A stretch of 64,000 bases of DNA from Isoetes taiwanensis (lineage: Eukaryota > Streptophyta > Lycopodiopsida > Isoetales > Isoetaceae): positions 2,534,996 through 2,598,995 of the forward strand of contig JAJEKV010000036.1 of assembly GCA_021234155.1 (NCBI GenBank), in the 5' to 3' direction. Under the pieces are notes generated by a model. It was not told the DNA's origin. It did not search any database and saw nothing but the letters and a program-made list of their open reading frames with translations. Position numbers and translations under genes: made by a program. Below, piece after piece: positions 47,068 through 57,639 of this stretch. Every line of letters starts with the position of its first letter. The stretch's first letter is position 1.

Positions 47068-47581
47068 GTTCAAGAAGTTGTAAAGAGCTTTATCTCATCT
47101 AGGGAGAATGAGAAGATTATAGCTATAATTTCACTACTTACAAATAAGTTTATACAATCTCCTCCAGCTAATGTCGTATGGTAAGCTCATTTAAAACCAG
47201 ATCATGATTAATTGATTATTCCATCCTTGCTAAGTACTATTCGCAGACTTTCTCGATCCGATCTTGTAATGTTTGACTTTCTTGAGCATGTAGAATATAT
47301 TACTGTCCTCCATGAGATTTTGGCTATAACACAATGGCTATTGCGCATATTCGGTTCGTCTAAGTCATAGAGAATGAAAACTATAAGAAGGTAGGTCAAA
47401 ACTTTTTATTTTCTATTGGAAAGACATCAAATTTGCAACAATAAAAGAAGACCACCTGTGATAATTTAGAATGCACAATTGTGGTGTATATATCATTATT
47501 TTCTTATTGCTTTGTGAGAAACACAGGGTGGGTCCTTGGGCTTGTTGCTATTGCCGAAGGTCTGTCATCTGAGGCTGCATG
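47068..47581 (+). pseudogene. VAC14-like fragment, interrupted by element B
   Basis: Exon 1 (47068-47180, acceptor ATAACAG, donor GTAAGC) reads VQEVVKSFISSRENEKIIAI and LLTNKFIQSPPAN. Exon 2 (from 47527) reads VLGLVAIAEGLSSEAA. Together they match the N-terminal HEAT-repeat region of VAC14, the scaffold of the PIKfyve/Fab1 complex that makes PI(3,5)P2. Phases at the junction disagree by one base, consistent with a small deletion. The LTR of element B begins directly after GAGGCTGCATG. No later VAC14 exon is seen in the window. Confidence 0.6.
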
Positions 47582-49111
47582 TGTGATGTTTTAGCATAAT
47601 ATACGGTCCAAATACATATATTATACTGCCACGCCACGTGTACATGTCATCTTGACAAGTACTTGAGAGCCGTAAAGGGTTGCGCCTAGGGGACAACCTC
47701 GTATGTTGCACATGTCTATAAAACATATGCAATTAAACCCCTTTGCCTCATGGCAAAACCCCATTTGTGCTTTCTAACCTAAACCTAAATGGTCATGTAA
47801 AAAGAACAAAGGGGAAACATTAAACCTTTTCCATTTTCGCATTTTGGCTTCCTTGGGCCATTCCGGCCAAGCCAAGCTGCTAGTTCGCATTGCCAGGTGC
47901 CGCCAAGCTACCTTTGCACAACAGATCTCCCAGGAACAGCTGCCTTCAATCCAATCGAAGGCATGGACGCGATTCGAGGAGCAGGAGCAAGCCAGGGATT
48001 AGGTAACCTGTGATTCTGTTGTGCAATGCCGACTTTTAGTCTGGCGATGAGCTGGGATAGCATATTAGATCAATCTTAGCAACCTTATAGATCCTAAGAT
48101 CACAAGCCTTAACTAAAGAACCTAACCATGTTATGTTAGGTAGATAGATTAGACATTATTCAATATTTCAGTTCTTTGATGATGATGTTCTATTGTATGT
48201 GCATTCCTGTATATTGGGAAGGGGGGTAGAGACCTTGAAACCTTCAATAGTAGATGTATCTAGATAGCCTCATTAATTCCCAATTAATGCGGCATGTGTA
48301 CAAGAGCCTGCCTGGTTGTGAGTGGCGGGGCTAGACCGGTGGAATAAGGAGGACTTGTCCCATTACAGACTGATCCCTCTGGTGTGCAAAGCCTACCAGG
48401 GATCATAACAGGCTAGGCTTAATGGCTTGCCACTGGTGTGGACAAGGCATGAGCTCGACACCTCTTGTGTGATGAGTCACCTTCAATGAGGTTCAAGTCG
48501 AAGATGGGCAGTGGCCCTCTACCTGCCTGTGATGGGCATGTATGCCTCTGGAGGGGTTGATCCCCTTCCTGCCTCATCGAGGCTGGGGAGATGAAATCCA
48601 GTAGTAGCCCCCTTGGCTATGCACCCGACAGGCTACGGTCCAGTCCCAAGACACTTCAACCTATTTTCCAAAGTATGCACAGGAGGGGCGAATGGAGAGG
48701 ACTACCCAACAGCCATGGTCCTATGCCAGCCCAATCCACTCTCATGAATTTTGTCTGCAATGGCTTCTGGAGACCCAAGCCGTCAGTCCATACCCTGGAG
48801 TCTGAGCCTTGGGTAGGATCTCCCATGTGATGATGATGTTGTTGATGTGCTTATACATGTATGCTATGGTATAGCCACCCTTCGAGGTGGCTCTATTTGC
48901 ATTTGATGTCATGTGCTTATGTTTATTTACGCTTCCGCAGCTAGGACGGTCCCGAGGGAAGATGGGACAAATGACCTGTCCATTCTTCTCATCGATCCCT
49001 TGCTAAAGGATTAACGTCAGGTGGACGGCCTCTATCAGCTTGGCTGCCAGGGGGATGAATTCCGCCTTCCAATACAATGAGAGCATGGCAGACGAAGTAG
49101 AGGACGTCACA
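47582..49111 (+). repeat. Element B 5' LTR
   Basis: It starts TGTGATG and ends ACGTCACA one base before the primer site, 1530 bp, close to the 1535-1543 bp LTRs of element A. It shares patches with them, for example TATACGGT near the start and CCACCCTTCG-GGTGG further on. No second copy was found, so the boundaries rest on homology with A. A short open frame at 48591-48830 is not a gene. Confidence 0.78.
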
Positions 49112-49112
49112 G

Positions 49113-49131
49113 TGGTATCAGAGCCATTTGG
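49113..49131 (+). other. Primer binding site of element B
   Basis: TGGTATCAGAGCCATTTGG, complementary to the initiator tRNA-Met 3' end for its first 14 bases, one base after the LTR. The following sequence GTAGACCAAGATTG is similar to the leader of element A. Confidence 0.9.
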
Positions 49132-49722
49132 TAGACCAAGATTGGGCACTGATCATTTCCTGATATGACTAACAGTAGACCTTCAGCCTTGGGAATAACA
49201 ACCCAAGCAAGAACCTCGAAAATTGGGCAAAAAAATTTCCAATACTTAGGGTTTATTCGCACCCGCCGTTAAGTTAGGTTAAGTTAAAAAAAATTAACTA
49301 CCTAATTAAACTTAACTATAACAACTACATTCACACTAAAAATAGTTAACTTTCGGTTAAATACTTAACTTAACCGAGACGAGTCAAATATCTTCACACC
49401 AAACATAGTTAAGTTAGAAATTTTTAACCTAACTACTCCTTGTTCAGACATGGTCTTGTTAAGTTAGTAGTTAACCAAAATTCATTCAGACATGCTTTAG
49501 TTAAGTTATAATTTTAACTTAACCAAATAGGGTTCACACCAAGTTAAGTTAAAGTACAATTTACTTCACCAAAACACATTCATACCAATCTAGTTAAGTT
49601 TAATGTTGTTAACTGACAGACATTTACAAACATTTCTTATTTACATGTTTTAAAATTACAGTCGTATATGCCCAAAACATATACCATATCTATATTTGGG
49701 ACATATAAAAGATCAGTGTCCA

Positions 49723-50330
49723 TTAATGATTCACCCTTTCGCTTTTGACAAGTAGTGATTCACCCTTTTGCTTTTGACAAGTAGTGCTAGTACGTAACAG
49801 AATTTCTTTACCAGCTTGTTGAAAGCCAACATATAGCAAGGCATCGTCTTTGCTGTCAATTTGGCCCATTCGCTCAAACATTAATAATGTTGACTGCAAG
49901 CTATTTTTTGAAGTATAATAGAATACGCTTTCAGATTTTTGTCTGGCAATACAAGCAGTCAAGGTTTTGAGTTCCCCAGTTCTTCCAACCCACATAACTG
50001 TTTGCAGATCAAAAGTCTGGCACCAAATGGAATTTTGTTTGCACATCTTCCATCAAAGAGCTCTTATTGGCAATAGAAGAATATTGATCGCAACTAAATG
50101 ACCTTTACCTTTACTATTATCTCCTTTGGCAACGTCAGCCCCCTCTTTAAAAGTTGCAGAAGATTCCAACCAATTTTCTAAATTTGTTGAAACAAACTCA
50201 TGAGGCTGAGGTCGAGATTCCGACGTGACAATTTCAGTATCAGATAAAAATATCAGCGGTCCACTGTCATCCACATGTCCTAGACAAGACATGACAATAA
50301 CTCTTTCAATGTACTTAATGAACACTGCTA
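49723..50330 (-). other. Unassigned sequence in the captured segment
   Basis: Two minus-strand frames (50325-50053 and 50046-49723) are open for 90-107 codons, but I recognise neither. A 34-bp unit, GATTCACCCTTTYGCTTTTG (Y = C/T) plus flank, is tandemly duplicated near 49730-49785. They may be degraded continuation of the U-box/ARM gene. Confidence 0.3.
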
Positions 50331-50335
50331 CCTTC

Positions 50336-51270
50336 TCATATATAGAACAATCTTTTTAAAGCACCAATTTCATTACCTTCTCGAAGCCTTCTTATAAGTG
50401 GGTTCAAATTCTCGCCATTTTCTGCCATTTGCCTGACATTTTGATCACATCTTTCTAGATTTTGAAGTGTTTGTTCTGCTTTCTGTGCCAACTTTTCTGA
50501 CTTGTTTCCAGATAACCCAATAAGAACAAGGATTGCTCCATTATTTGATCCTATCTTTTCACACAATGAAAGGGATGTTGATAACTCGTGCAAAAATGAA
50601 AGTGCAAAGAATGCCTTCCCCGGGCGAAGTTCTCTTGACAAGCTTTTCTTCGCGACTATAAATGGCGCCGCTCTTCCAATCAATTCGACAACAAGGATAA
50701 AAACAATGGTAAATATCATTGAAATGGAATGTCATTCCCAAAGACTTTGTTGACATTCGTTTAAGCAAAACAAAGAATATCTAAGAAATCAAAAAGAATA
50801 CAATGTTACCTTCATCTCCTCATCATCTTCTTCCAATATTTGTAGGGTCTCAAAAGCTTTGCACCTTCCTTTTCACCGCGGTATGCTATTTTTTCTAAGG
50901 TCCGCACTGCGTAAACCTCACCCCCCATCTTGGATTTGTTGAATTTATTCCGATGGCAAAAGTGCTTTGTACATCCTCTAGACCTATCAATCAGCTCGGG
51001 TATACCACGCTGTAGCAATGAAAGGGCATTTTCAGGCGCAAAGCTTCATTCCTTCCATTCCACTCTTCAATCGTATTCCGCAATGCAATGCTAGGTTTCA
51101 TTGTAGTGCTTTCAACTTTTCTTTGAGTTGCTGGACATGTTAATGGTCTGCCCTCACTTAAGCATTGTTTAAACCACTGTTCAATGGCACTTCTCTCATA
51201 TGTTCTTCTTCCAGTCTCGATGGTAACTGGATCAATCATGACTGCCTTTAACAATGGACAAAAGAAAGAA
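50336..51270 (-). pseudogene. U-box/ARM-repeat E3 ubiquitin ligase fragment (PUB43/44-like)
   Basis: On the minus strand the U-box reads FCPLLKAVMIDPVTIETGRR, TYERSAIEQWF, PLTCPATQRK and KPSIALRNTIEEWN. After a frameshifted connector, ARM-repeat sequence follows: ELSTSLSLCEKIGSNNGAIL, LAQKAEQTLQNLERCDQNVR and QMAENG. Such proteins transfer ubiquitin to substrates bound by the ARM repeats. Order and orientation are colinear with a real gene and introns seem retained. Frame breaks show this is a decayed copy inside the TTA-flanked element. Sequence at 51271-52240 holds no other gene that I recognise. Confidence 0.75.
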
Positions 51271-52597
51271 TCATATGGTTCTTCTAGTTGTATCCGACCA
51301 CGCTGAGCTGCTTAGAAACATATGCAAAAACATATGCAGCTGTAAAAACATATGCAGCAGCTTAGCATATTGGTTCTTACCTAGGCTAGTCTAATATGAC
51401 AACAAGCATGTGCTTTGAGTGAGGCAGCAGCAGCTGCAAAAGAAAGAGGAAGAGGCTTGAGATGGATGCACACAACATGTCGCAGGGACACCTTCACACC
51501 CAACCAGCTTTGATGTTGCTGTTCCTGCTTGCTAGTGCTGACACACCTTACAATGTATCCACCAAAGATCTCACTTGGTAGAATATGAACTCCAACTTTA
51601 CTCTTCAAGCGATCAAACAAGGAGGGCCTTACAAGCTGCCCTTATTATGCAGAAAAATTCAGTAAGCCTTTTACAACTTCAATTGCTACGCACATCATTT
51701 CCTTGCTTGAAGCTGCAGGAAGAGAAGGATTATTTAAACTTGCTGAGCAGTAGCAGTCCTTAAGTGACGGTATTTTATAATAGATAACTGACATGGTTTT
51801 GCAAGGAATTTACAGCCACCTAGTCTTAGACAACACTGGCGCTGTTTAAAGCAATGGAGTTCATATTTTAGAATTTATTACAACCATAGACATGTGCTGG
51901 ACAGAACATACAATAAGTTTTGTCCTTCAAACCAGGACGTAATGTCTTAGATTTGCATATCTGGTACTAGCAAATTTAGGTAGGCTGACCTTGTTGGAGC
52001 CCGTCGTTTACTTATAGACTTGTAATCAACTGAAATCATTTGTTGCATCCACTTGGCATCATTGTAGCTTCACAATTAGAAGATATGTGAGAAACAGAAT
52101 GAGGCCTAAATACATGAGAATGGAGCAATGCAAAAATTATCTGTTCATCCCTAACTTCGATTCCATCCATCACGCCCTTCACGCCCATCACGCCCATGAC
52201 CTCGACCGCGCCCAAGCCCTCCTCGATCCCTCGCCATATCTGCCCGCCGTGTATAGGAGTTAACTGGAGTTAAAGTGACCTCGTCGGGGTCACTTTAATT
52301 TTTCAAATTTCGTAGTATATTTTAATGGTCCAGTTAACTTTGTGTTAACGGCATATTAACTGCGATGTTAAGTGTGAAGGAAGGTTCGGTTAAGGTTTTC
52401 CGTTAAAAAAAAGTTAACCACCACTAACTAATATTATGCTAACTTAACTTTTGGTGTGAAGACTGTTGTGATTAAAAATGCTAACTTAACCTAACTTAAC
52501 GGTTGGTCTGAATGGACCCTTAGAACAATAAAGTAGGATAATGTTAATTCGGAAGGAAATAGTAGAAACCCTGAAAAATTTTGGCCATTAGGGAGTA

Positions 52598-53756
52598 ACC
52601 CCTCACAGAGTGTGCCCAAGGCATTTTCTGAAACTTTGGAGGAAAATAAAGACAACACCGAGTAAAGAGGTTACAATAACGGAGCAGGAGCCTGATAAAC
52701 CACCATCTTCTTCATCAGAGACGGAGTCGGATGATGAGACGTGGAGAATTCCCCGCCTAACAGAAGGATCACGACCTTGCAGAAGCTGCAGCACTACCTC
52801 CCTACCTGAAATGGCCAAAACCATCAACAGATCCCAAGAAGGTCAAGCCGGCACGGGAGTCTTACGTACTCAAGTATGAGCGGGAGTACAAGAAGAAGGT
52901 GAGGAAGTATCAGGAGTACACGAAGATGTACAAGGCATACTCAAAGTATTACGAAGCAAATAAAATGACGTACGTGGAAGGAGGAAGGCCAACAAGAGAG
53001 AATACTTTGAAGCCGCCCCAAAGAGACCCGTACCACCAAAGAAGCCAATGAAGAGGAAGTCGGATTCATACTTTGCAAAGGCTGCTCGGGAGATTCGACA
53101 CTTTCAGAGGAGCTACGGACTTCTGATTCCAAGGGCTACATTTACAACATTAACCCGTGAAATCTTGCAAGAATCCGACAAGGGGAAGTGAGTGACACAT
53201 GATATGTTGCTTGCATTGTAGAAGGCAGTCGAGCAGAAGCTGGTCCAGCATTTTGAAGACTCCCTAGCATGTGCTCTCCATGCAAAAAGAGTTACATGCA
53301 TGCCCAGGGATATGAAGCTGGCTAGATTCATAAAGAAAGAAGACTGCTAAATAATGTACTTATAAAATTTTTATAAATATAAAAAGTGTTTTGATTAAGT
53401 TGCAAGGTGTAATAATGTACTTAATGTGGTCATGTATAATTGGAATTAATTTGTTTGGCCAAAAAGTGATTGATTTGAGCCCCACCCCTTACAGAGTGCG
53501 CTAGGGCCCTTTTCAAAAGTTTTAAAAGTGCCTTTCGCGCAATGTGTGAGTGTTTGGCCACTGATCTATGCCTAGACTTGTCCAAAACCAGAAACTAAGG
53601 GCATAGACCGGCTTAACTCCGCGAGATAAGTAGGATTCTGCCCTTATATCATAATTTTAGAGCCATCTAGGACCCAAACAGGAGCACACCCCTCACAGAG
53701 TGCGCCAGGACCCTTTTCAAAAGTTTTGAAAGTGCCTCTCACGCACTGTGTGAGTG
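52598..53756 (+). repeat. Thrice-repeated leader block ACCCCTCACAGAGTGCGCC in element B
   Basis: Copies lie at 52598-52640 (short), 53484-53551 and 53688-53756. The two longer copies continue through CCCTTTTCAAAAGTTTT and end in an inverted CTCAC...GTGAG pair. One stands just before the H3-like gene and two between it and ORF-X. They may be regulatory, splice-related or chance duplications. Element A shows no clear counterpart. Confidence 0.65.
52610..53350 (+). pseudogene. Histone H3-like gene carried by element B
   Basis: The fold (about 53060-53350) reads AAREIRHFQRSYGLLIPRAT, LTREILQESDKGK-stop-VT, [17 protein letters not shown] (x = stop) and [20 protein letters not shown]. It aligns with H3 from the alphaN helix to the C-terminus without a length change. 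Two stops, TGA 53189-53191 and TAG 53219-53221, fall at the H3 positions normally held by Arg and Gln, so each is explained by one C-to-T change. Upstream, across frameshifts, lie an acidic stretch (SSSSETESDDETW) and a long Lys/Tyr-rich segment (KYEREYKKKVRKYQEYTKMY). The tail lacks the ARTKQTARKS signature. The gene stands between primer site and ORF-X, as in element A, and is more diverged from canonical H3 than A's copy. Confidence 0.82.
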
Positions 53757-53930
53757 GTCCGAGTAAAATAGCCTTAACTCACCCCAACTATCTTCAATTT
53801 AGATGAAATTTGTAGCAATAGGATCATTAAGATGTACTTTCAATCTTAGATTACCTATCCAATACCTAGTAGGACCTTGAAGTGATAGACATTCCCAAAC
53901 CCTAAAAATTTCTCAAATTAGGGTTTTGCA

Positions 53931-53938
53931 TATAAATA
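53931..53938 (+). promoter_or_regulatory. Possible TATA box before ORF-X of element B
   Basis: TATAAATA lies about 110 bases before the ORF-X start, in a CT-rich leader resembling a plant core promoter. It might allow separate transcription of ORF-X. In AT-rich DNA such matches are common. Confidence 0.3.
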
Positions 53939-54048
53939 TGACCACCACCCTCATTTGCATCCTACACTATCACTCCTCACTACAAGGCGATCTTCCAGCT
54001 CCCAGAGGCGCTCATATATCTGTGTGTTAATCCCACTGCATCAACACT

Positions 54049-55416
54049 ATGGCCACTTCATCATTCAGGCGATGGTACAGCGCCACTGCTCATGTGGCTG
54101 AGGCTGACATCAACTCGGTCTTCACTGTTTTTCAAAAGGAGATCGATGTGGATGCTACCATAAACGCCACGCCATTCTACCAAGATATCATGACTGAGTT
54201 CCATGCCAAGATAGGCCCTTCTCTGATAGAACTCCCCCCATGCATAGAATTGAATGATGTTCCAAACATCAACAAGTATTTAGAAAATAGAGCTGCTCGC
54301 ATGCCAGACTACATGACCATATCCATAAACAGGAAGAGGTATTTTTCCTATACTGCTATTGTAGCCATCTTTTTGTCCCATAGAGCCTAAACCCAATAGG
54401 TGAACCCTCCATTCAGCCATTGGATATTGAACCCCTTGCCTCAGAAGCAGAAGAGCAGTTGCTCTTGGAGTATGAAGGGTCAGAGCAAGAGGAAGAGGCA
54501 GAGGAAGGACAAGGTTACGACGTTGAAGACATCATCGACGTCAATCCCAAACGGCAACAAGCAGAAGAAGACCTTCAGGGCTTCGACGAAGGTTTGAGGA
54601 TAACAAGAACAGCTCCTCCACTTGGGTTAGGCATCACTAGTCTAACCCCGGTCATCATAGAAGGCCAAGAGTACCTGATGCTGCACGACATAAAGAACCT
54701 CCTGGAGTGCAGAGACAGAGGCTACAAGGTCGACGAACTCCTGCATCTTCTACGCCAACAGCTCGATCTCGATGACTTCATCAATGAAGAGACGCAAGAC
54801 TTCCCCATCAGCATCAGGGAAGCCCACACTTACATTGGACAGTCATCATCCAACATTGAAGCTTACATCGGCATTCGGCAGATGATGATACAACAAGAGC
54901 TGCTCTCAGAGGAGGAATTTATAGCCATCCAGGAACGGATGGGCATTAGGGGAAAGATAACAAGCGCGCTCCTGCCCAGCACCTCATCAGCAGCGCCAGC
55001 TAGGCTAGAAAGAGGAGGCGTCAACTTGACCTCTTTCAGGTCCATGTTTGCGCATCACGGGACTTGATAGCGTAATCGGAACTAGTACTTCGTAAGGTGC
55101 GGCTGGGATCGAACCGAGAAGAGGCAAAGCAGAGGGAGCACATGACAAGGCCTCTCGTTTTACCTTCCACCCTCACCGACAGTAAGGATAGCAAATACAC
55201 CGCCAGCCCAGCCTACTCGGAGAAGGAGTGTTCATGCTTATTGCCCTCTCCGAATTTGGTAGGCATGCTCAGATGCCTCCGAACATCGACCATGTCATCC
55301 TGGTCAAGAGGTCAATAGCCTTGAATGTCTTTGACTTCACCGTCCCATTCAGACGTCAGGGCAGGTTGGCCATCTTTGCAGCCTATACGTCGGATAGGAG
55401 AGTGAAGACCTTGTAA
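54049..55416 (+). pseudogene. ORF-X of element B: unknown retrotransposon gene
   Basis: It starts MATSSFRRWYSATAHVAEAD and runs about 456 codons, matching the ~467 of element A. One frameshift lies near 54380 and stops near 55068 are followed by another frame. Blocks shared with A are the N-terminal start, a Pro-Ile-Glu region near residue 70, LTPVIIEGQEYLMLHDIKNL, LDDFIN and HVILVKRSIALNVFDF. An acidic segment (GSEQEEEAEEGQG) is again present, at other residues than in A. No known domain recognised. Retained length and position in two diverged elements argue for a real protein of this family. Confidence 0.72.
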
Positions 55417-55679
55417 CGACACTTCAAGGTGGTACGCCCACCAACATTCTTAGGAACTTGGGGTAAACAATTGGTACAGCCCAAGTGAAGAAGTTCTTGG
55501 AAGACAACCCGGCATATCGAAGATTCTAAGAATAGATTAAAACTTTTCTCTCTCTATCATTGATTGTAAAAATATTGTACCTTATGAATATAATTGATGG
55601 CATTATGAGTGTTTCTTGATATATTTTGTCCCCACAACTATATCATCAAACAACCAATGCAATAACAAACAAAAGCTAA
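55417..55679. other. Element B spacer between ORF-X and gag
   Basis: AT-rich non-coding sequence. Unlike element A there is no acidic ORF here. Confidence 0.5.
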
Positions 55680-57078
55680 TCATAAGAGTGCAATTTAATG
55701 TGTATATAGCTAGAGCACCCAAGAATGTAGAACAAGATCGACAACCTCAGGAAGAGCAAACACCCACAAGACAGTTTCAACCAAGGAACTTGTTCCAAGA
55801 GTTCGAGGCTCCAACCCTAGAAGAGGAGATATCTCAAATGAGATCGAATATCCACGAGATAAGAGCCTTGCTGGCAGGAGGGCAGCAATTGCTCCAGACC
55901 AGAATGTCCAACTACCCCAAACACCTGCTGGCAGAACAGACAAGGCAAAGAAGAGAAACCGGAGAAGGAGATCCCGTAGCATGAATTCCTCCAACTCTAG
56001 TTCTGACTTCGACTTCGAATCTGAGGAGCAGGACAACGATCAGCAGATCGCCGAAAGGGTCCCAACCATGATAAGGGCAGGATTGAAGCCGACTACCAGA
56101 AGAAAGTCGACTCCGCACTGAGCAATGTGTGGAAAGCCAGCAAGCTGGAACAGTTCTCAAGAGACAACAGGTCAGGGATGGAAGCCGAGGTTTGGTTGGA
56201 CGAAATGAGAGAGTATTGGAATGCTTATAGCATGAAAGATAAGGACAAGGGCAGGGTAGCGACAGCCAACCTCAAGGGAGCAGCCAGAATTTGGTGGGAA
56301 GGCTATGCCAAAACCCATGGGTTAAGCAGAGATAGTTGCAGATTCAAGAAGTTCTTTAAGGCATTTAAGCATCATTATATGCTGAGGGAACACAAGTGCT
56401 ATATGATGCAACAGTTCCTTAGGTTGGAGCAGGGCAATAAGATGGTCCAGAAGCACACTGAAGAGTTTATGAGGCTGAGGCTCTATGTGCCAAAGTTGAG
56501 CGAAAGACACGCAGCAGGAGGGTACATTGAAGGCTTGAATGAGGAGATCAGAAAGCTTGTGAGAGCAATAAATTCTAGAACAGTGTCAGAAGCAGAGTTA
56601 AAAGCCCTGAGCTTACAAGGAACAGGTCCCCAAGGTAGTGGACAGAAGCAACAGTACTATCAACACAAGGGAAAAGCTACGGGAAGCTATAGCCCAAGAG
56701 CAACAAGCCTAGCAGCTGCTAGACCTCAGTACAATACAAACTATGGAAAGCAAGGAATGAAAATTTTGGCAAGCAGGACAAGAAGCAGGTCAGCTTCAGG
56801 GAAAAGAGCAAGCGGGTGGTTCAAACTACTCCAAAGCAGTGAAGCAGCAAGAATGTATTGAAAAGCAGTTGTGCTTCAGGTGCTTCCAACTAGAACATCG
56901 GACACACAACTGCCCCTTTGTGATGAATGTGGCACTAGCAGAGCTAAGAGGATGGGAGGCATCCCCGGAGATCGACAAAGAAGATGCTTGCGACTACATC
57001 CAGGGTGAGTGCCACATCTTCGCTGCCATTGACTCTGAGAATGCCGAGAGTATAATACCAAGTCATCTCGACTATTGA
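55680..57078 (+). pseudogene. Element B gag with zinc knuckle
   Basis: A coiled-coil N-terminus (TLEEEISQMRSNIHEIRALL) precedes a broken stretch (55985-56126). The capsid region then stays open from 56127 to 56861, with ATANLKGAARIWWEGYAKTH, HTEEFMRLRLYVPKLSERHA and GGYIEGLNEEIRKLVRAINS. After a frameshift, CFRCFQLEHRTHNC forms a CX2CX4HX4C zinc knuckle at about 56872. The product would form the particle and bind element RNA. The breaks make it a pseudogene. Confidence 0.85.
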
Positions 57079-57103
57079 AAAAGTCAAAGCCAAGTCCTTT
57101 ATA

Positions 57104-57520
57104 GTGTTGATAGACATGGGGAGCGACCATAATTTTGTTTCGCCAAGGATGGCAAAGATGTTGAAGCTGAAGCCTTTGAAGTCTAGGCCTAGGCCTGTTG
57201 TGTTGGCAAATGGGGCAATCCGACATATAGCAGGAAAGAGGATCAACTTCGACATAGACTTGCTAGGTATCAACGTTGGAATGGGAGCAAATGTGATGAA
57301 CATCGGCAAGTATGACTTGATCATAGGCATGGAATACCTTAGCTCGGCTGGAGCTGTGATTGATTGTGGGAAGCGAAAAGTCACCTTAACGATGCCAGAT
57401 AGCAAAATCATTGAGATAACAGGTAAAGAAATCACCCCAATCATGCAATGCATGTCTAGCAAGAAGTTACTTAGATGCATAAAGAAGGAGCAAGTGGCCT
57501 ATGTCTTTAAGCTCGAAGTT
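57104..57520 (+). pseudogene. Element B aspartic protease
   Basis: The retropepsin fold is recognisable from LIDMGSDHNFVSPRMAKML through GKYDLIIGMEYLSSAGAVID. The catalytic Asp-Thr/Ser-Gly is changed to Asp-Met-Gly, explicable by one C-to-T change (ACG to ATG), which should abolish activity. The frame is otherwise open to 57628. Confidence 0.8.
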
Positions 57521-57639
57521 GAGGAGCCAGAAACAGAGGAAGACAAGGAGGCAAAAGCATCGAGCAAGCTGCCAAAGCCAATAGCAAAGCTAATGAAGGA
57601 ACCCATGATTTGTTCCCAGATGAGATAAAAAAACTTCCA

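Larger units (their letters stand above)
49249..52519. mobile_element. PIF/Harbinger-type inverted-repeat element (3271 bp) in the leader of element B
   Basis: The ends GGGTTTATTCGCACCCGCCG and, inverted, GGGTCCATTCAGACCAACCG continue into an identical CGTTAAGTTAGGTTAAGTTA block, making imperfect inverted repeats of about 38 bp. A 3-bp duplication TTA flanks it (49246-49248 and 52520-52522). TTA duplication with GGG termini fits the PIF/Harbinger superfamily. GTTAAGTTA-like motifs repeat many times within about 350 bp of the left end and 280 bp of the right end. No transposase is present. The interior holds U-box/ARM gene sequence, so it looks like a gene-capturing non-autonomous element. Confidence 0.85.
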
